Of a DNA stretch of 14,796 nt, positions 1 to 6,674 are shown piece after piece. The stretch's first letter is position 1. Each line of letters starts with the position of its first letter. The notes under the pieces were generated by a model. It saw only the letters and a program-made list of their open reading frames with translations. It searched no databases and was not told where the DNA came from. The position numbers and the translations under genes are program-made. The DNA is from Prosthecobacter sp. (lineage in GTDB: Bacteria; Verrucomicrobiota; Verrucomicrobiia; Verrucomicrobiales; Verrucomicrobiaceae), in contig JAOZVT010000272.1 in assembly GCA_025869455.1 (NCBI GenBank), positions 1-14,796 of the forward strand, written 5' to 3'.

Positions 1-1344
1 TGAACTGGCTCAACTGGCTGCGACCAAAGAAGTCACGCACCACAGCGCTCAGAGCTTTAGGATTGATCAGCTTAGCCGGAGTCATGGTGTCCATGCTCAC
101 GTCAAACAAAGTCATGCGCTCTTTCACCAGACGCTCGGTACGGGCAAGGCCCACGCGGCACTGGTTTGCCAGCAATTCACCCACGGCACGCACACGGCGG
201 CTACCCAGGTGGTCAATATCATCCAGAAGACCTTCACCAGCGCGCAGCTTGAACAAGTAGCTCATGGCGCTGATCACATCATTCGGATCCAGAATCCGCA
301 TGTCTGAATCTGTCTTCAGAGTCAGCTTCTGATTGATCTTGTAACGACCGACGCGAGTCAGGTCATAACGTTTTGGATCAAAGAAGAGGCGTTTCACCAA
401 AGCGCGAGCATTCGGGATGGTCGGAGGATCACCAGGGCGCAGACGACGATAAATTTCCTTCAGTGCTTCGTCTTCATCCTTCGCAGGATCTTTGCGGAGG
501 GAAGTAACGATCAGATCATCCTGAGAAGCTGTGATGACTTTCACACTCTTGTGACCCAACTGGATCAACTGACGGATCACGCCAGCGGTCAGTGGCTCAT
601 AGGCACGTGCCACGATGAGTTCACCGTCCAAGATGTCCTTGAAAAGGAGTTTTGCAGAAACTTCTTCTTCGCTGAGGTTATCCTTCAGCTTCAGGTCTTC
701 AATGTTGTAGAAGAGTTTCAGGATGTCTTCGTCATGAGAATAACCGATCACGCGCAGAAGCGTGGTGGCCAGGAACTTACGACGACGACGGCGGCGATCC
801 AGATAGACGTAAAGGAGATCGTTCGTGTCGAACTGAACTTCCAACCAGGTACCGCGGTCAGGAATGATGCGGAAGCCATAGAGCCAGCGGCCATTCAAGT
901 GCTGGCTGCTTTCGAAGCAGATACCAGGGGAACGATGCAACTGGCTGACAACCACACGCTCAGCACCATTGATGACAAAGGTACCGCGATCCGTCATCAG
1001 CGGGATTTCACCCATGTAAACACGCTCCTGCTTTGCACCCGCTTCATCGCGCAGTTCAAAGGTAACATAAAGGGGGCGCTGTAGGTTTCAGCTTCGCGAA
1101 TAGCTTCTAGGGAGCTCAATTTAGGCTCACCGATTTCGTACATGACGAAATCAAGGGTCATTTTGGCATCGTAACTCTCGATGGGGAAAACTTCTTTAAA
1201 AACTGCCTGCAAACCGACTTCCTTGCGCTTGGATGGAAGGATGTTCTTTTGAAGGAACTCCTCATAAGACCGCAGCTGAATCTCAATCAGATTCGGGGGC
1301 TCGGAGACTTCGTGGATTTTGCCAAAGTTGGTGCGCTGGGACAT
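1..1344 (-). CDS. rpoB: RNA polymerase beta subunit, N-terminal part (3' end outside window, frame broken once)
   Basis: Beta subunit of the core RNA polymerase. The start is ATG at 1344 (MSQRTNFGKIHEV); the frame continues upstream to a GTG at 1413, but that extension is Pro/Arg-rich and unlike the family. The first ~91 codons match beta (PPNLIEIQLRSYEEF, GEPKLSSLEAIREAETYSAP). The frame then derails at a C5 run (1072-1076, minus sense) and would stop at 997. Adding one C gives SAPLYVTFELRDE and an open frame down to base 2, with MGEIPLMTDRGTFVINGAERVVVSQLHRSPG, the hexa-arginine LDRRRRRRKF segment, RRLRPGDPP, DDIDHLGSRRVRAVGE and FFGRSQLSQF. The window therefore ends inside rifampicin cluster I. 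The segment before RRLRPGDPP is shorter than in E. coli, so the E. coli lineage insert looks absent. It lies 357 bp after rplL with no SD. Family identity is certain; the frame break is probably an error in the sequence. Confidence 0.96.
1072..1076 (-). other. Single-base frame break in rpoB homopolymer
   Basis: The minus strand reads AGC GCC CCC TTT ATG, which gives SAPFML and then non-family sequence. With six C instead of five it reads AGC GCC CCC CTT TAT GTT, giving SAPLYV as in beta subunits generally. Everything before and after matches RpoB in the two frames, so exactly one base is missing here (or two are extra). A homopolymer in an essential gene points to a sequencing or assembly error. 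Confidence 0.93.
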
Positions 1345-1555
1345 AAGCAGAGGTAGAGAGACGACGGGGTGGCAACGGCGGTGGCGGGGTGCAGGGGGTG
1401 AACCTGCGGTCACTGAGGATCACAGCATCTGGCAGCCAGCCGGATGAATGATGAACTCAGCGTGAAAATGACGAAACCAGAACACGGACCAGAGTCCCCG
1501 TTCAGGCGGTGAAATGGATATTACGAAGCCCGCGTCCGATGTGGCACTCTTGTTT

Positions 1556-1573
1556 CCAAAGTCGAAACTTTGG
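1556..1573 (-). promoter_or_regulatory. Perfect 7-bp hairpin with UUCG loop in rpoB leader
   Basis: On the minus strand the sequence is CCAAAGT-TTCG-ACTTTGG: seven perfect pairs closing a UUCG tetraloop, though the closing pair is U-A rather than the especially stable C-G. The bases that follow are AAACAAG, so there is no terminator tract. It lies about 210 bases upstream of the rpoB start. Confidence 0.5.
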
Positions 1574-1626
1574 GAGCAGAAGAGGTGCGAACCAGAAGGC
1601 GGGGCATGCGAGATTTGGATTTTTCA

Positions 1627-1693
1627 GAAAGGAGGTTCTTTTTAGAGACTCCTTTCAGCCGTGCACCGCTGCAAGAGCGGCACACGGGAAAGG
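1627..1693 (-). promoter_or_regulatory. Two mutually exclusive hairpins after rplL (candidate attenuator or RNase processing site)
   Basis: Hairpin A pairs 1651-1656 with 1688-1693, 1659-1663 with 1683-1687 and 1666-1670 with 1676-1680. That makes 16 base pairs around a 5-nt loop, with one 2-nt bulge and one 2x2 internal loop. Hairpin B pairs 1627-1634 with 1649-1656 (8 perfect pairs, 14-nt loop). Both need bases 1651-1656, so only one can form at a time. A is transcribed first, beginning 8 bases after the rplL stop codon. No U-run follows either stem. The structure could set the ratio of L12 to RNA polymerase subunits or mark an RNase III cut; both are inference. Confidence 0.5.
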
Positions 1694-1701
1694 ATGGGAG
1701 T

Positions 1702-2082
<381 letters not shown>

Positions 2083-2106
2083 AATAGTGTATCGGTATCG
2101 CCGTTT

Positions 2107-2120
2107 CCCGAAGCATCGGG
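2107..2120 (-). promoter_or_regulatory. Small hairpin upstream of rplL
   Basis: CCCGA (2107-2111) pairs with TCGGG (2116-2120) around a 4-nt loop, about 25 bases before the rplL start. It is short and could be chance. A self-complementary GAAAGCTTTC lies a little further upstream. Confidence 0.3.
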
Positions 2121-2175
2121 TGATTTAAGAGAGAAAGCTTTCGCTCCGGCAAGGAACCATTGGGTGTTGTGTTCA

Positions 2176-2192
2176 GGCTCCAGAATGGAGCC
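2176..2192 (-). promoter_or_regulatory. 7-bp hairpin just after rplJ stop
   Basis: GGCTCCA (2176-2182) pairs perfectly with TGGAGCC (2186-2192) around a 3-nt loop, 20 bases downstream of the rplJ stop codon. On the minus strand it is followed by TGAACACAAC rather than a U-run. It is therefore more likely a 3'-end stabiliser or pause/processing structure for the rplJ message than a terminator. Confidence 0.4.
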
Positions 2193-2212
2193 ATCTGATC
2201 AAAGGGTTTAAA

Positions 2213-2752
2213 TTAAGCGGCGGCTTCTTCTGCTGGCGCGCCAGCGGCATCGCCTTTGGCCTTGAGCACGCGAGCCAGAGAGGCTGCAGGCTCGTTGAGA
2301 AGGCGAACGAGTTTCGAAGCAGGAGCTTGGAGAACGCCGAGCAACTGTGCCTGGAGAGTTTCCTTGGAAGGGAGGTCAGCCAGAGCCTTGATTGCATTCG
2401 TATCAAGGAGATTGCCATCCAGCACGCCCACCTTAACGGTTGGCTTAGCGAATTCGGCCGTGAAGTTTTTCAGGACTTTTGCAGCAGCGCAAACGTCTTG
2501 TGCGCCCATCACATAAGCGCTCTGGCCGACGAGGTGAGCACCGAGGTCACCAGGGTAACCTGCGCGTTCAGCCGCCTTTTTAACCAGCGTATTCTTGAAG
2601 ACGTGGAGTTCAGCGCCAACAGGAGCCAAGCGCTTGCGCAACTCAGCAAATTTGTCCACTTTAAGTCCGGTGTAATCGACGACAAAAAGGAAGGGGGAGG
2701 CATTGACCCGGCTAAGCAGGTCTTCAATGAGGAGTGTCTTTTCAGCTTTCAT
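2213..2752 (-). CDS. rplJ: 50S ribosomal protein L10
   Basis: Base of the ribosomal stalk: it binds 23S rRNA together with L11 and carries the L7/L12 dimers on its C-terminal helix. The 179-residue protein begins MKAEKTLLIEDLLSRVNASPFLFVVDYTGL, with the family pattern of a helix followed by the V-x-D-Y-x-G-L strand. It continues with LRKRLAPVGAELHVFKNTLVKKA and a C-terminal helical region ending in an Ala/Glu-rich tail. The ATG at 2752 is fixed by GAGGAA (plus 2761-2766, read on the minus strand) 8 nt upstream, the only convincing Shine-Dalgarno in the window. It lies only 19 bp after rplA, leaving no room for an E. coli-style long L10 leader in front of it. Confidence 0.98.
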   Translation of the reverse strand: MKAEKTLLIEDLLSRVNASPFLFVVDYTGLKVDKFAELRKRLAPVGAELHVFKNTLVKKAAERAGYPGDLGAHLVGQSAYVMGAQDVCAAAKVLKNFTAEFAKPTVKVGVLDGNLLDTNAIKALADLPSKETLQAQLLGVLQAPASKLVRLLNEPAASLARVLKAKGDAAGAPAEEAAA

Positions 2753-2760
2753 GGGTGTCT

Positions 2761-2766
2761 TTCCTC
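2761..2766 (-). promoter_or_regulatory. Shine-Dalgarno of rplJ
   Basis: The minus strand reads TGAGGAAAGACACCC before ATG, so GAGGAA is 8 nt from the start. It stands out because the other genes of the window lack such a motif at normal spacing. Confidence 0.7.
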
Positions 2767-2771
2767 AGAAA

Positions 2772-3470
2772 TTAAAGTTTCACATACTTGGAGACATCAA
2801 TCCGAAGCGCTGGCGACATCGTCGAAGCGAGAGTGATGCTGTGGACATACTTACCGCGTGCAGAAGCAGGCTTTGCACGGACGATGGAGTCGATGAGAGC
2901 GCTACCGTTCTCAGCCAGTGCATTGACGTCGAATTCGACTTTGCCAATCGTAGCGGCAATGTTACCATTCTTGTCGAGTTTGAAGTCCACTCGACCAGCC
3001 TTCACGGCCTTGACTGCACCAGCAACGTCGTCCGTCACTGTACCAGTTCTTGGGTTTGGCATCAAACCGCGAGGTCCGAGCTGCTTACCAAGTTTACGAA
3101 CTTCATTCATCGCAGCTGGGGTGGCGATGGCGACGTCGAAATCCATCGAGCCTTCTTTCACCTTAGCAATGAGGTCTTCATAACCGACCAATTCAGCACC
3201 AGCGGCCTTAGCGGCTTCAGCAGCACCACCGATAGCGAACACGGCAACACGCACGCTTTTACCAGAACCATGAGGAAGTGGGCAAGTACCACGAACCATT
3301 TGGTCACCCTTCCTCGGGTCCACCCCCATGTGGAAGGAGAGCGTCACGGTTTGATTGAACTTTGTGCCAGGGAGTTTGCGCACGAGTTCAGCGGCCTCTT
3401 CGAGAGAAAAGGTCTTTCCTGCCGGAACCATCTCGGCAGCTTTCTTGTATCTTTTGCTTCTTGTTATCAT
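2772..3470 (-). CDS. rplA: 50S ribosomal protein L1
   Basis: Large-subunit protein of the mobile L1 arm beside the E site; in many bacteria it also represses its own L11-L1 message. It is 232 residues, the usual size. It starts MITRSKRYKKAAEMV, carries the NQTVTLSFHMGVDPRKGDQMVRG strand of domain I and the hallmark QLGPRGLMPNPRTGTV loop, and ends with domain I residues returning (GKYVHSITLASTMSPALRIDV). The ATG at 3470 is 48 bp downstream of rplK. An SD-like GCAGGAGAA (plus 3502-3510) lies about 30 nt too far upstream to act normally, and no in-frame start sits next to it. Confidence 0.98.
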   Translation of the reverse strand: MITRSKRYKKAAEMVPAGKTFSLEEAAELVRKLPGTKFNQTVTLSFHMGVDPRKGDQMVRGTCPLPHGSGKSVRVAVFAIGGAAEAAKAAGAELVGYEDLIAKVKEGSMDFDVAIATPAAMNEVRKLGKQLGPRGLMPNPRTGTVTDDVAGAVKAVKAGRVDFKLDKNGNIAATIGKVEFDVNALAENGSALIDSIVRAKPASARGKYVHSITLASTMSPALRIDVSKYVKL

Positions 3471-3518
3471 GTGGTGGGTGCAGTGCTGTCGAACGAATCC
3501 GTTCTCCTGCGGTTAGTT

Positions 3519-3944
3519 TTAGTCGATGATTTCGATGCCCATTTGGCGAGCTGTTCCAGCCATGATGCGTGAGGCACGCTCAAGGTCAGGTGTATTCAGG
3601 TCAACCAGCTTCATTTTAGTTGCTTCGAGAAGCTGAGCCTTGGTGATTTTAGCCACTTTCTTTTTCGCAGCTTCCCCTGAGCCAGAAGCAATGTTTGCGA
3701 CTTTTTTCAGGATGTTGGAAGCCGGAGGCTGCTTCGTGATGAAGGTGAAGCTCTTGTCTTTGTAAACGGTGATGACAGTCGGGAGGACGTCACCACTAGC
3801 TTTTTGCGTGGCTGCGTTGAACTCCTTGCAGAAAGCCATGATGTTCACGCCAGCCTGACCGAGCGCAGGACCGATGGGCGGAGCGGGGTTAGCAGCACCA
3901 GCCTTGATCTGGAGCTTGATGAGTTTGACGATTTCTTTGGCCAT
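3519..3944 (-). CDS. rplK: 50S ribosomal protein L11
   Basis: L11 binds the GTPase-associated region of 23S rRNA at the stalk base and is needed for RelA-dependent stringent signalling and thiostrepton action in well-studied bacteria. Its 141 residues match the family exactly. The N-terminal domain has IKLQIKAGAANPAPPIGPALGQAGVNIMAFCKEFN with the conserved proline pair, and KSFTFITKQPPAS forms the hinge. The C-terminal rRNA-binding domain ends LERASRIMAGTARQMGIEI. The start ATG at 3944 follows an A-rich GAACAAAAAAC instead of a Shine-Dalgarno. A 72-bp gap separates it from nusG and holds a hairpin that may be the L1 target. Confidence 0.98.
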   Translation of the reverse strand: MAKEIVKLIKLQIKAGAANPAPPIGPALGQAGVNIMAFCKEFNAATQKASGDVLPTVITVYKDKSFTFITKQPPASNILKKVANIASGSGEAAKKKVAKITKAQLLEATKMKLVDLNTPDLERASRIMAGTARQMGIEIID

Positions 3945-3978
3945 GTTTTTTGTTCGCTTGCTTGAGATTGAATAAGAA

Positions 3979-4003
3979 GCAGCCCGTCAGGAATCAGGAC
4001 TGC
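3979..4003 (-). promoter_or_regulatory. Hairpin in nusG-rplK gap, candidate L1 autoregulatory site
   Basis: On the minus strand GCAGTCC (4003-3997) pairs with GGGCTGC (3985-3979): seven pairs, one of them G-U, around an 11-nt loop. It lies 35-60 bases upstream of the rplK start, where L1 binds the L11 leader in several bacteria. I could not confirm the L1-specific internal-loop bases, so the role is inferred from position. Confidence 0.35.
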
Positions 4004-4016
4004 ATGTGGTTTTGCA

Positions 4017-4586
4017 TCAGGCTTTCTCTACCTGCCAGTATTCGAGGTCCACCGGAGTGGAGCGCCCAAAGATGTTCACCGAGACACGCAACACGCCGCG
4101 CTCAGGATCAATCTCTTCAATGATACCAGTCTGACTTTCGAAAGGACCATCTGCCACCCGCACTGTATCACCCACGGTGAAGGCAATTTTAGGCACGACG
4201 GAGTCATCTTTGTCGCGGACCTGGGCCAGCATTCCGTCCACTTCACGCTGACGCATGGGGATCGGATGATCTTTGGTGCCAGCGAAGTTCAAAACTCCGT
4301 CAGTTTCCTTAACAAAGTACCAAGTTCTGTCCACAAGCTGATTGTGCTCATTCAGCAGGTAACAGTTGGCGATCACGTAACCAGGGAAAAATTTCCGATT
4401 GGTCTCTGAGCGCTTGCCCTTTTTAACTTCGGAGACACGCTCCGTAGGCACAAGCACTTCGTAGATGTAATCACCCATCTCTTCAGTCTGGATACGGCGC
4501 AGCATGCTGTCCCGGACTTTTTGTTCAAAGCCGGAGCGCACGTGAATCACGTACCATTGATCGCGAGGGGCGGGGATAGCTCCCAT
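4017..4586 (-). CDS. nusG: Transcription termination/antitermination factor NusG
   Basis: NusG binds elongating RNA polymerase through its NGN domain and links it to Rho or to the ribosome (S10) through its KOW domain. In the 189-residue product the NGN domain spans about residues 11-118 (WYVIHVRSGFEQKVRDSML near the start, KRKFFPGYV-type motif at 65-71, WYFVKETDGVLNFAG at 89-103). The KOW domain spans about 135-189 (FTVGDTVRVADGPFESQTGII, VSVNIFGRSTPVDLEYWQVEK). There is no inserted third domain. The ATG at 4586 has an AT-rich leader without a Shine-Dalgarno. It sits 44 bp after secE, the usual secE-nusG pair. Confidence 0.98.
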   Translation of the reverse strand: MGAIPAPRDQWYVIHVRSGFEQKVRDSMLRRIQTEEMGDYIYEVLVPTERVSEVKKGKRSETNRKFFPGYVIANCYLLNEHNQLVDRTWYFVKETDGVLNFAGTKDHPIPMRQREVDGMLAQVRDKDDSVVPKIAFTVGDTVRVADGPFESQTGIIEEIDPERGVLRVSVNIFGRSTPVDLEYWQVEKA

Positions 4587-4630
4587 ATAGTCAATCGGTG
4601 AGTTTAAATTAAATAGAAATTTGGCTGTAA

Positions 4631-4852
4631 TCAGCCGGCGATTGATTTTGCCATGGCCTCAAAGGCACTGCGCAAAACGGTATCGAAGAATGCCACGAAG
4701 GCACCTAACAAGAGCATGGCGATAAACACGACAATGGTCGAATCAATAAGCTCTTTATACTTGGCAAAACCCTTTTCTTTAGGGTCCCAAGGCCAATTGG
4801 CTTTCTTGAGTTCAATATAAACTTCACCAAGGTAGGTGCGAATGCGGCTCAT
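4631..4852 (-). CDS. secE: Preprotein translocase subunit SecE
   Basis: Small clamp-like subunit of the SecYEG channel in the inner membrane. The 73-residue product has an N-terminal amphipathic helix with the ELKKANWPW signature (residues 14-22) and one transmembrane helix (about 39-60, IVVFIAMLLLGAFVAFFDTVL), as in the short single-span form. Compared with canonical SecE, in which the acidic KE(L/V) motif comes about three residues after Trp-Pro, this one has roughly nine extra residues (within WDPKEKGFAKYKEL). The start is ATG at 4852, with no Shine-Dalgarno. It lies between tRNA-Trp and nusG, a common bacterial order. Confidence 0.95.
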   Translation of the reverse strand: MSRIRTYLGEVYIELKKANWPWDPKEKGFAKYKELIDSTIVVFIAMLLLGAFVAFFDTVLRSAFEAMAKSIAG

Positions 4853-4898
4853 GTGGATCGGACGTCAACGGGAAATTCTAATCTAACAAAAGGAGGAA

Positions 4899-4974
<76 letters not shown>

Positions 4975-5031
4975 GTAATGCTATTCTTCCTGTGGATTGC
5001 AATGAATGTTAACTTGTCCCCCGATGAAGGG

Positions 5032-5068
5032 GCCGCCGTAAAATCTGTGCGCCAGATTCTACGGCGGC
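5032..5068 (-). promoter_or_regulatory. Long hairpin between tuf and tRNA-Trp (terminator-like or processing stem)
   Basis: Nine pairs (5032-5040 with 5060-5068), one A-C mismatch, then six pairs (5042-5047 with 5053-5058) close a 5-nt loop. It begins 27 bases after the tuf stop. No U-run follows on the minus strand; instead another small stem, CCCC...GGGG (about 5016-5032 region), comes next. It may stabilise the tuf 3' end or direct cleavage between tuf and tRNA-Trp, or it may be a terminator lacking a U-tract. Confidence 0.5.
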
Positions 5069-5095
5069 TACGACAAGCAAACGATAAATTACAGA

Positions 5096-6280
5096 TTAGT
5101 CAAGGATGTCGGCCACACGACCAGCACCCACAGTCTTGCCACCCTCACGGATAGCGAAGCGAATGGTCTTCTCCATAGCGATCGGGGTGATCAGCTCGAC
5201 AGTGATCGAGACGTTATCACCAGGCATCACCATTTCAACACCTTCAGGAAGGGTCACGCTACCAGTCACGTCCGTTGTGCGGAAGTAGAACTGTGGGCGA
5301 TAGTTGTTGAAGAAAGGAGTGTGACGGCCACCTTCGTCCTTGGAAAGAACGTAGATCTCAGCCTGGAACTTCTTGTGAGGCTTCACAGAACCTGGCTTAG
5401 CGATGACCTGACCGCGCTCAATGTCGGTCTTCTTAACACCACGAAGGAGGAGACCCACGTTGTCACCTGCACGACCTTCGTCGAGCAACTTACGGAACAT
5501 TTCGATGTCCGTAACGGTGGTTTTGATGGTGTCGCGAATGCCGATGATTTCGACTTCAGACATCTTCTTGATGATACCACGCTCCACACGGCCGGTGCAA
5601 ACGGTACCACGACCTTCGATCGCGAACACGTCTTCAACTGGCATGAGGAAGTCCTGGTCGATTGGGCGCTCAGGAAGCGGGATGTACTCATCAACAGCGT
5701 CCATAAGCTTGAAGATGTTTGCACGCTGCTCTTCGTCGCCTTCGAGGGCCTTCAGCGCGGAACCCTTAACGATCGGGATGTCGTCGCCAGGGAATTCATA
5801 TTTGGAAAGGAGATCGCGAACTTCCATTTCGACGAGGTCGAGGAGTTCTGCGTCATCCACCATGTCAACCTTGTTCAGGAAGACAACAATGGCTGGCACA
5901 CCCACCTGACGAGCGAGCAGGATGTGCTCACGAGTCTGTGGCATAGGGCCGTCAGCGGCAGAGCAGACCAGGATTGCGCCGTCCATCTGGGCAGCACCTG
6001 TGATCATGTTCTTCACATAGTCAGCGTGTCCGGGGCAGTCAACGTGAGCGTAGTGACGCTTGTCGGTCTGATACTCCACGTGAGCTGTGTTAATCGTGAT
6101 ACCGCGTGCTTTTTCTTCTGGAGCAGCGTCGATGTCCGCGTACTTGCGAGCTTCCGCGAAACCCTTTGTTGCGAGAGTCGTCGTGATTGCAGCTGTCAGC
6201 GTGGTTTTGCCGTGGTCAACGTGGCCGATTGTGCCAATGTTCACGTGCGGCTTGTTGCGTTGGAATGCTTCTTTAGCCAT
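5096..6280 (-). CDS. tuf: Elongation factor Tu
   Basis: GTPase that delivers aminoacyl-tRNA to the ribosomal A site. The 394-residue protein has all G motifs: P-loop GHVDHGKT (19-26), switch I RGITI (69-73), DCPGH (81-85), NKVD (136-139) and the SAL motif (GSALKAL). Domains 2 and 3 follow, with VEDVFAIEGRGTVCTGRVERG, VGLLLRGVKKTDIERGQV and the C-terminal FAIREGGKTVGAGRV. Nothing is missing. The start is ATG at 6280, preceded by CACCACCAACTC with no Shine-Dalgarno. It is flanked by tRNA-Thr upstream and tRNA-Trp downstream, matching the tufB-type locus next to secE-nusG. Long antisense frames here (for example the opposite strand over 5321-6307) reflect strong codon bias. Confidence 0.99.
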   Translation of the reverse strand: MAKEAFQRNKPHVNIGTIGHVDHGKTTLTAAITTTLATKGFAEARKYADIDAAPEEKARGITINTAHVEYQTDKRHYAHVDCPGHADYVKNMITGAAQMDGAILVCSAADGPMPQTREHILLARQVGVPAIVVFLNKVDMVDDAELLDLVEMEVRDLLSKYEFPGDDIPIVKGSALKALEGDEEQRANIFKLMDAVDEYIPLPERPIDQDFLMPVEDVFAIEGRGTVCTGRVERGIIKKMSEVEIIGIRDTIKTTVTDIEMFRKLLDEGRAGDNVGLLLRGVKKTDIERGQVIAKPGSVKPHKKFQAEIYVLSKDEGGRHTPFFNNYRPQFYFRTTDVTGSVTLPEGVEMVMPGDNVSITVELITPIAMEKTIRFAIREGGKTVGAGRVADILD

Positions 6281-6357
6281 GAGTTGGTGGTGAGGTTATT
6301 GCGCTAGGACTTCTTGTTCGTTTGTCGTGTAACGGCGATTCCTGTGCATGACTCCGC

Positions 6358-6432
6358 TGGAGCTGATAGAGGGACTTGAACCCTCGACCTCGTCCTTACC
6401 AAGGACGTGCTCTACCACTGAGCTATATCAGC
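6358..6432 (-). tRNA. tRNA-Thr (GGU anticodon)
   Basis: A complete cloverleaf lies on the minus strand. The acceptor stem GCTGATA/TATCAGC is perfect. The D arm is GCTCAGTGGTAGAGC. The anticodon stem CGTCC/GGACG surrounds TTGGTAA, anticodon GGT (plus 6398-6400). The T arm is GAGGG-TTCAAGT-CCCTC. The discriminator is U and the CCA end is encoded (6358-6360). It is the first gene of the minus-strand translation cluster, 77 bp upstream of tuf, paralleling thrT-tufB in E. coli. Confidence 0.97.
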
Positions 6433-6560
6433 AAAATTTAACCGGCGGCGAATCACGAAGAATCTCCTCCTCTTTCGACAACAAAACCGGGACGGATAGT
6501 CCTACCTGCATAACATCAGGAGACAATACACCCCGGCTCTTTTGGTGAAAAAGTGGGGTG

Positions 6561-6588
6561 AGAGTAGATGGGGACGTCGTCCTGTCAA
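6561..6588 (-). promoter_or_regulatory. Candidate promoter of the tRNA-Thr/tuf/ribosomal cluster
   Basis: On the minus strand a perfect TTGACA (6588-6583) is followed after 16 bases by TACTCT (6566-6561), a weak -10 matching three of six consensus positions. It would start transcription about 120 bases before tRNA-Thr. The 242-bp gap 6433-6674 is the only place where the divergent cluster could begin, which is the main support. Confidence 0.35.
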
Positions 6589-6639
6589 AGACAATTTCAT
6601 CTGTTTTCAGATAAATCCTCAATAAAAAAGCGCCATAGC

Positions 6640-6668
6640 TTGGCAAATGTCACATCTCGCCCAAAATA
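6640..6668 (+). promoter_or_regulatory. Candidate promoter for the 70-residue ORF, possibly leaderless
   Basis: TTGGCA (6640-6645) and AAAATA (6663-6668) are separated by 17 bases. The expected transcription start, about 7 bases after the -10, falls on or next to the ATG at 6675. With no Shine-Dalgarno present, a leaderless message is possible. The -10 match is only moderate. Confidence 0.3.
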
Positions 6669-6674
6669 ACCCTC

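Larger units (their letters stand above)
1345..1701 (-). other. rplL-rpoB intergenic region, no gene seen
   Basis: This 357-bp stretch holds no ORF that I can support; open frames here are extensions of frames antisense or out of phase to rplL. It contains three clear hairpin potentials, at 1556-1573, 1627-1656 and 1651-1693, the last two sharing one arm. None is followed on the minus strand by a U-run, so none looks like an ordinary intrinsic terminator. In E. coli the equivalent gap carries an attenuator and an RNase III processing site. A similar role here is inference from position and structure only. Confidence 0.6.
6433..6674. other. Divergent intergenic region between tRNA-Thr and the 70-aa ORF
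   Basis: This 242-bp stretch separates the leftward translation cluster from rightward genes. Besides the two candidate promoters it holds a small perfect hairpin, ATCTG-TTTT-CAGAT (6599-6612). I see no further gene in it. Confidence 0.5.

Noticed and set aside
551..1084. A 177-codon plus-strand frame over rpoB
   Set aside because: The opposite strand encodes highly conserved RpoB sequence throughout this stretch.
1060..1085. Programmed ribosomal frameshift in rpoB
   Set aside because: No slippery heptamer with a supporting stem is evident, and RpoB is not known to use frameshifting; a base-count error in a homopolymer is simpler.
997..1413. A stand-alone 138-residue protein on the minus strand
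   Set aside because: Its first part is the rpoB start region and its last ~24 residues are the wrong frame after the homopolymer indel; the GTG-initiated extension is not family-like.
2703..3572. A 289-codon plus-strand frame over rplA
   Set aside because: Antisense shadow of L1 and the ends of its neighbours; no recognisable domains.
5321..6307. A 328-codon open frame antisense to tuf
   Set aside because: It lies fully opposite EF-Tu, has no family resemblance, and follows from the biased codon usage of tuf.
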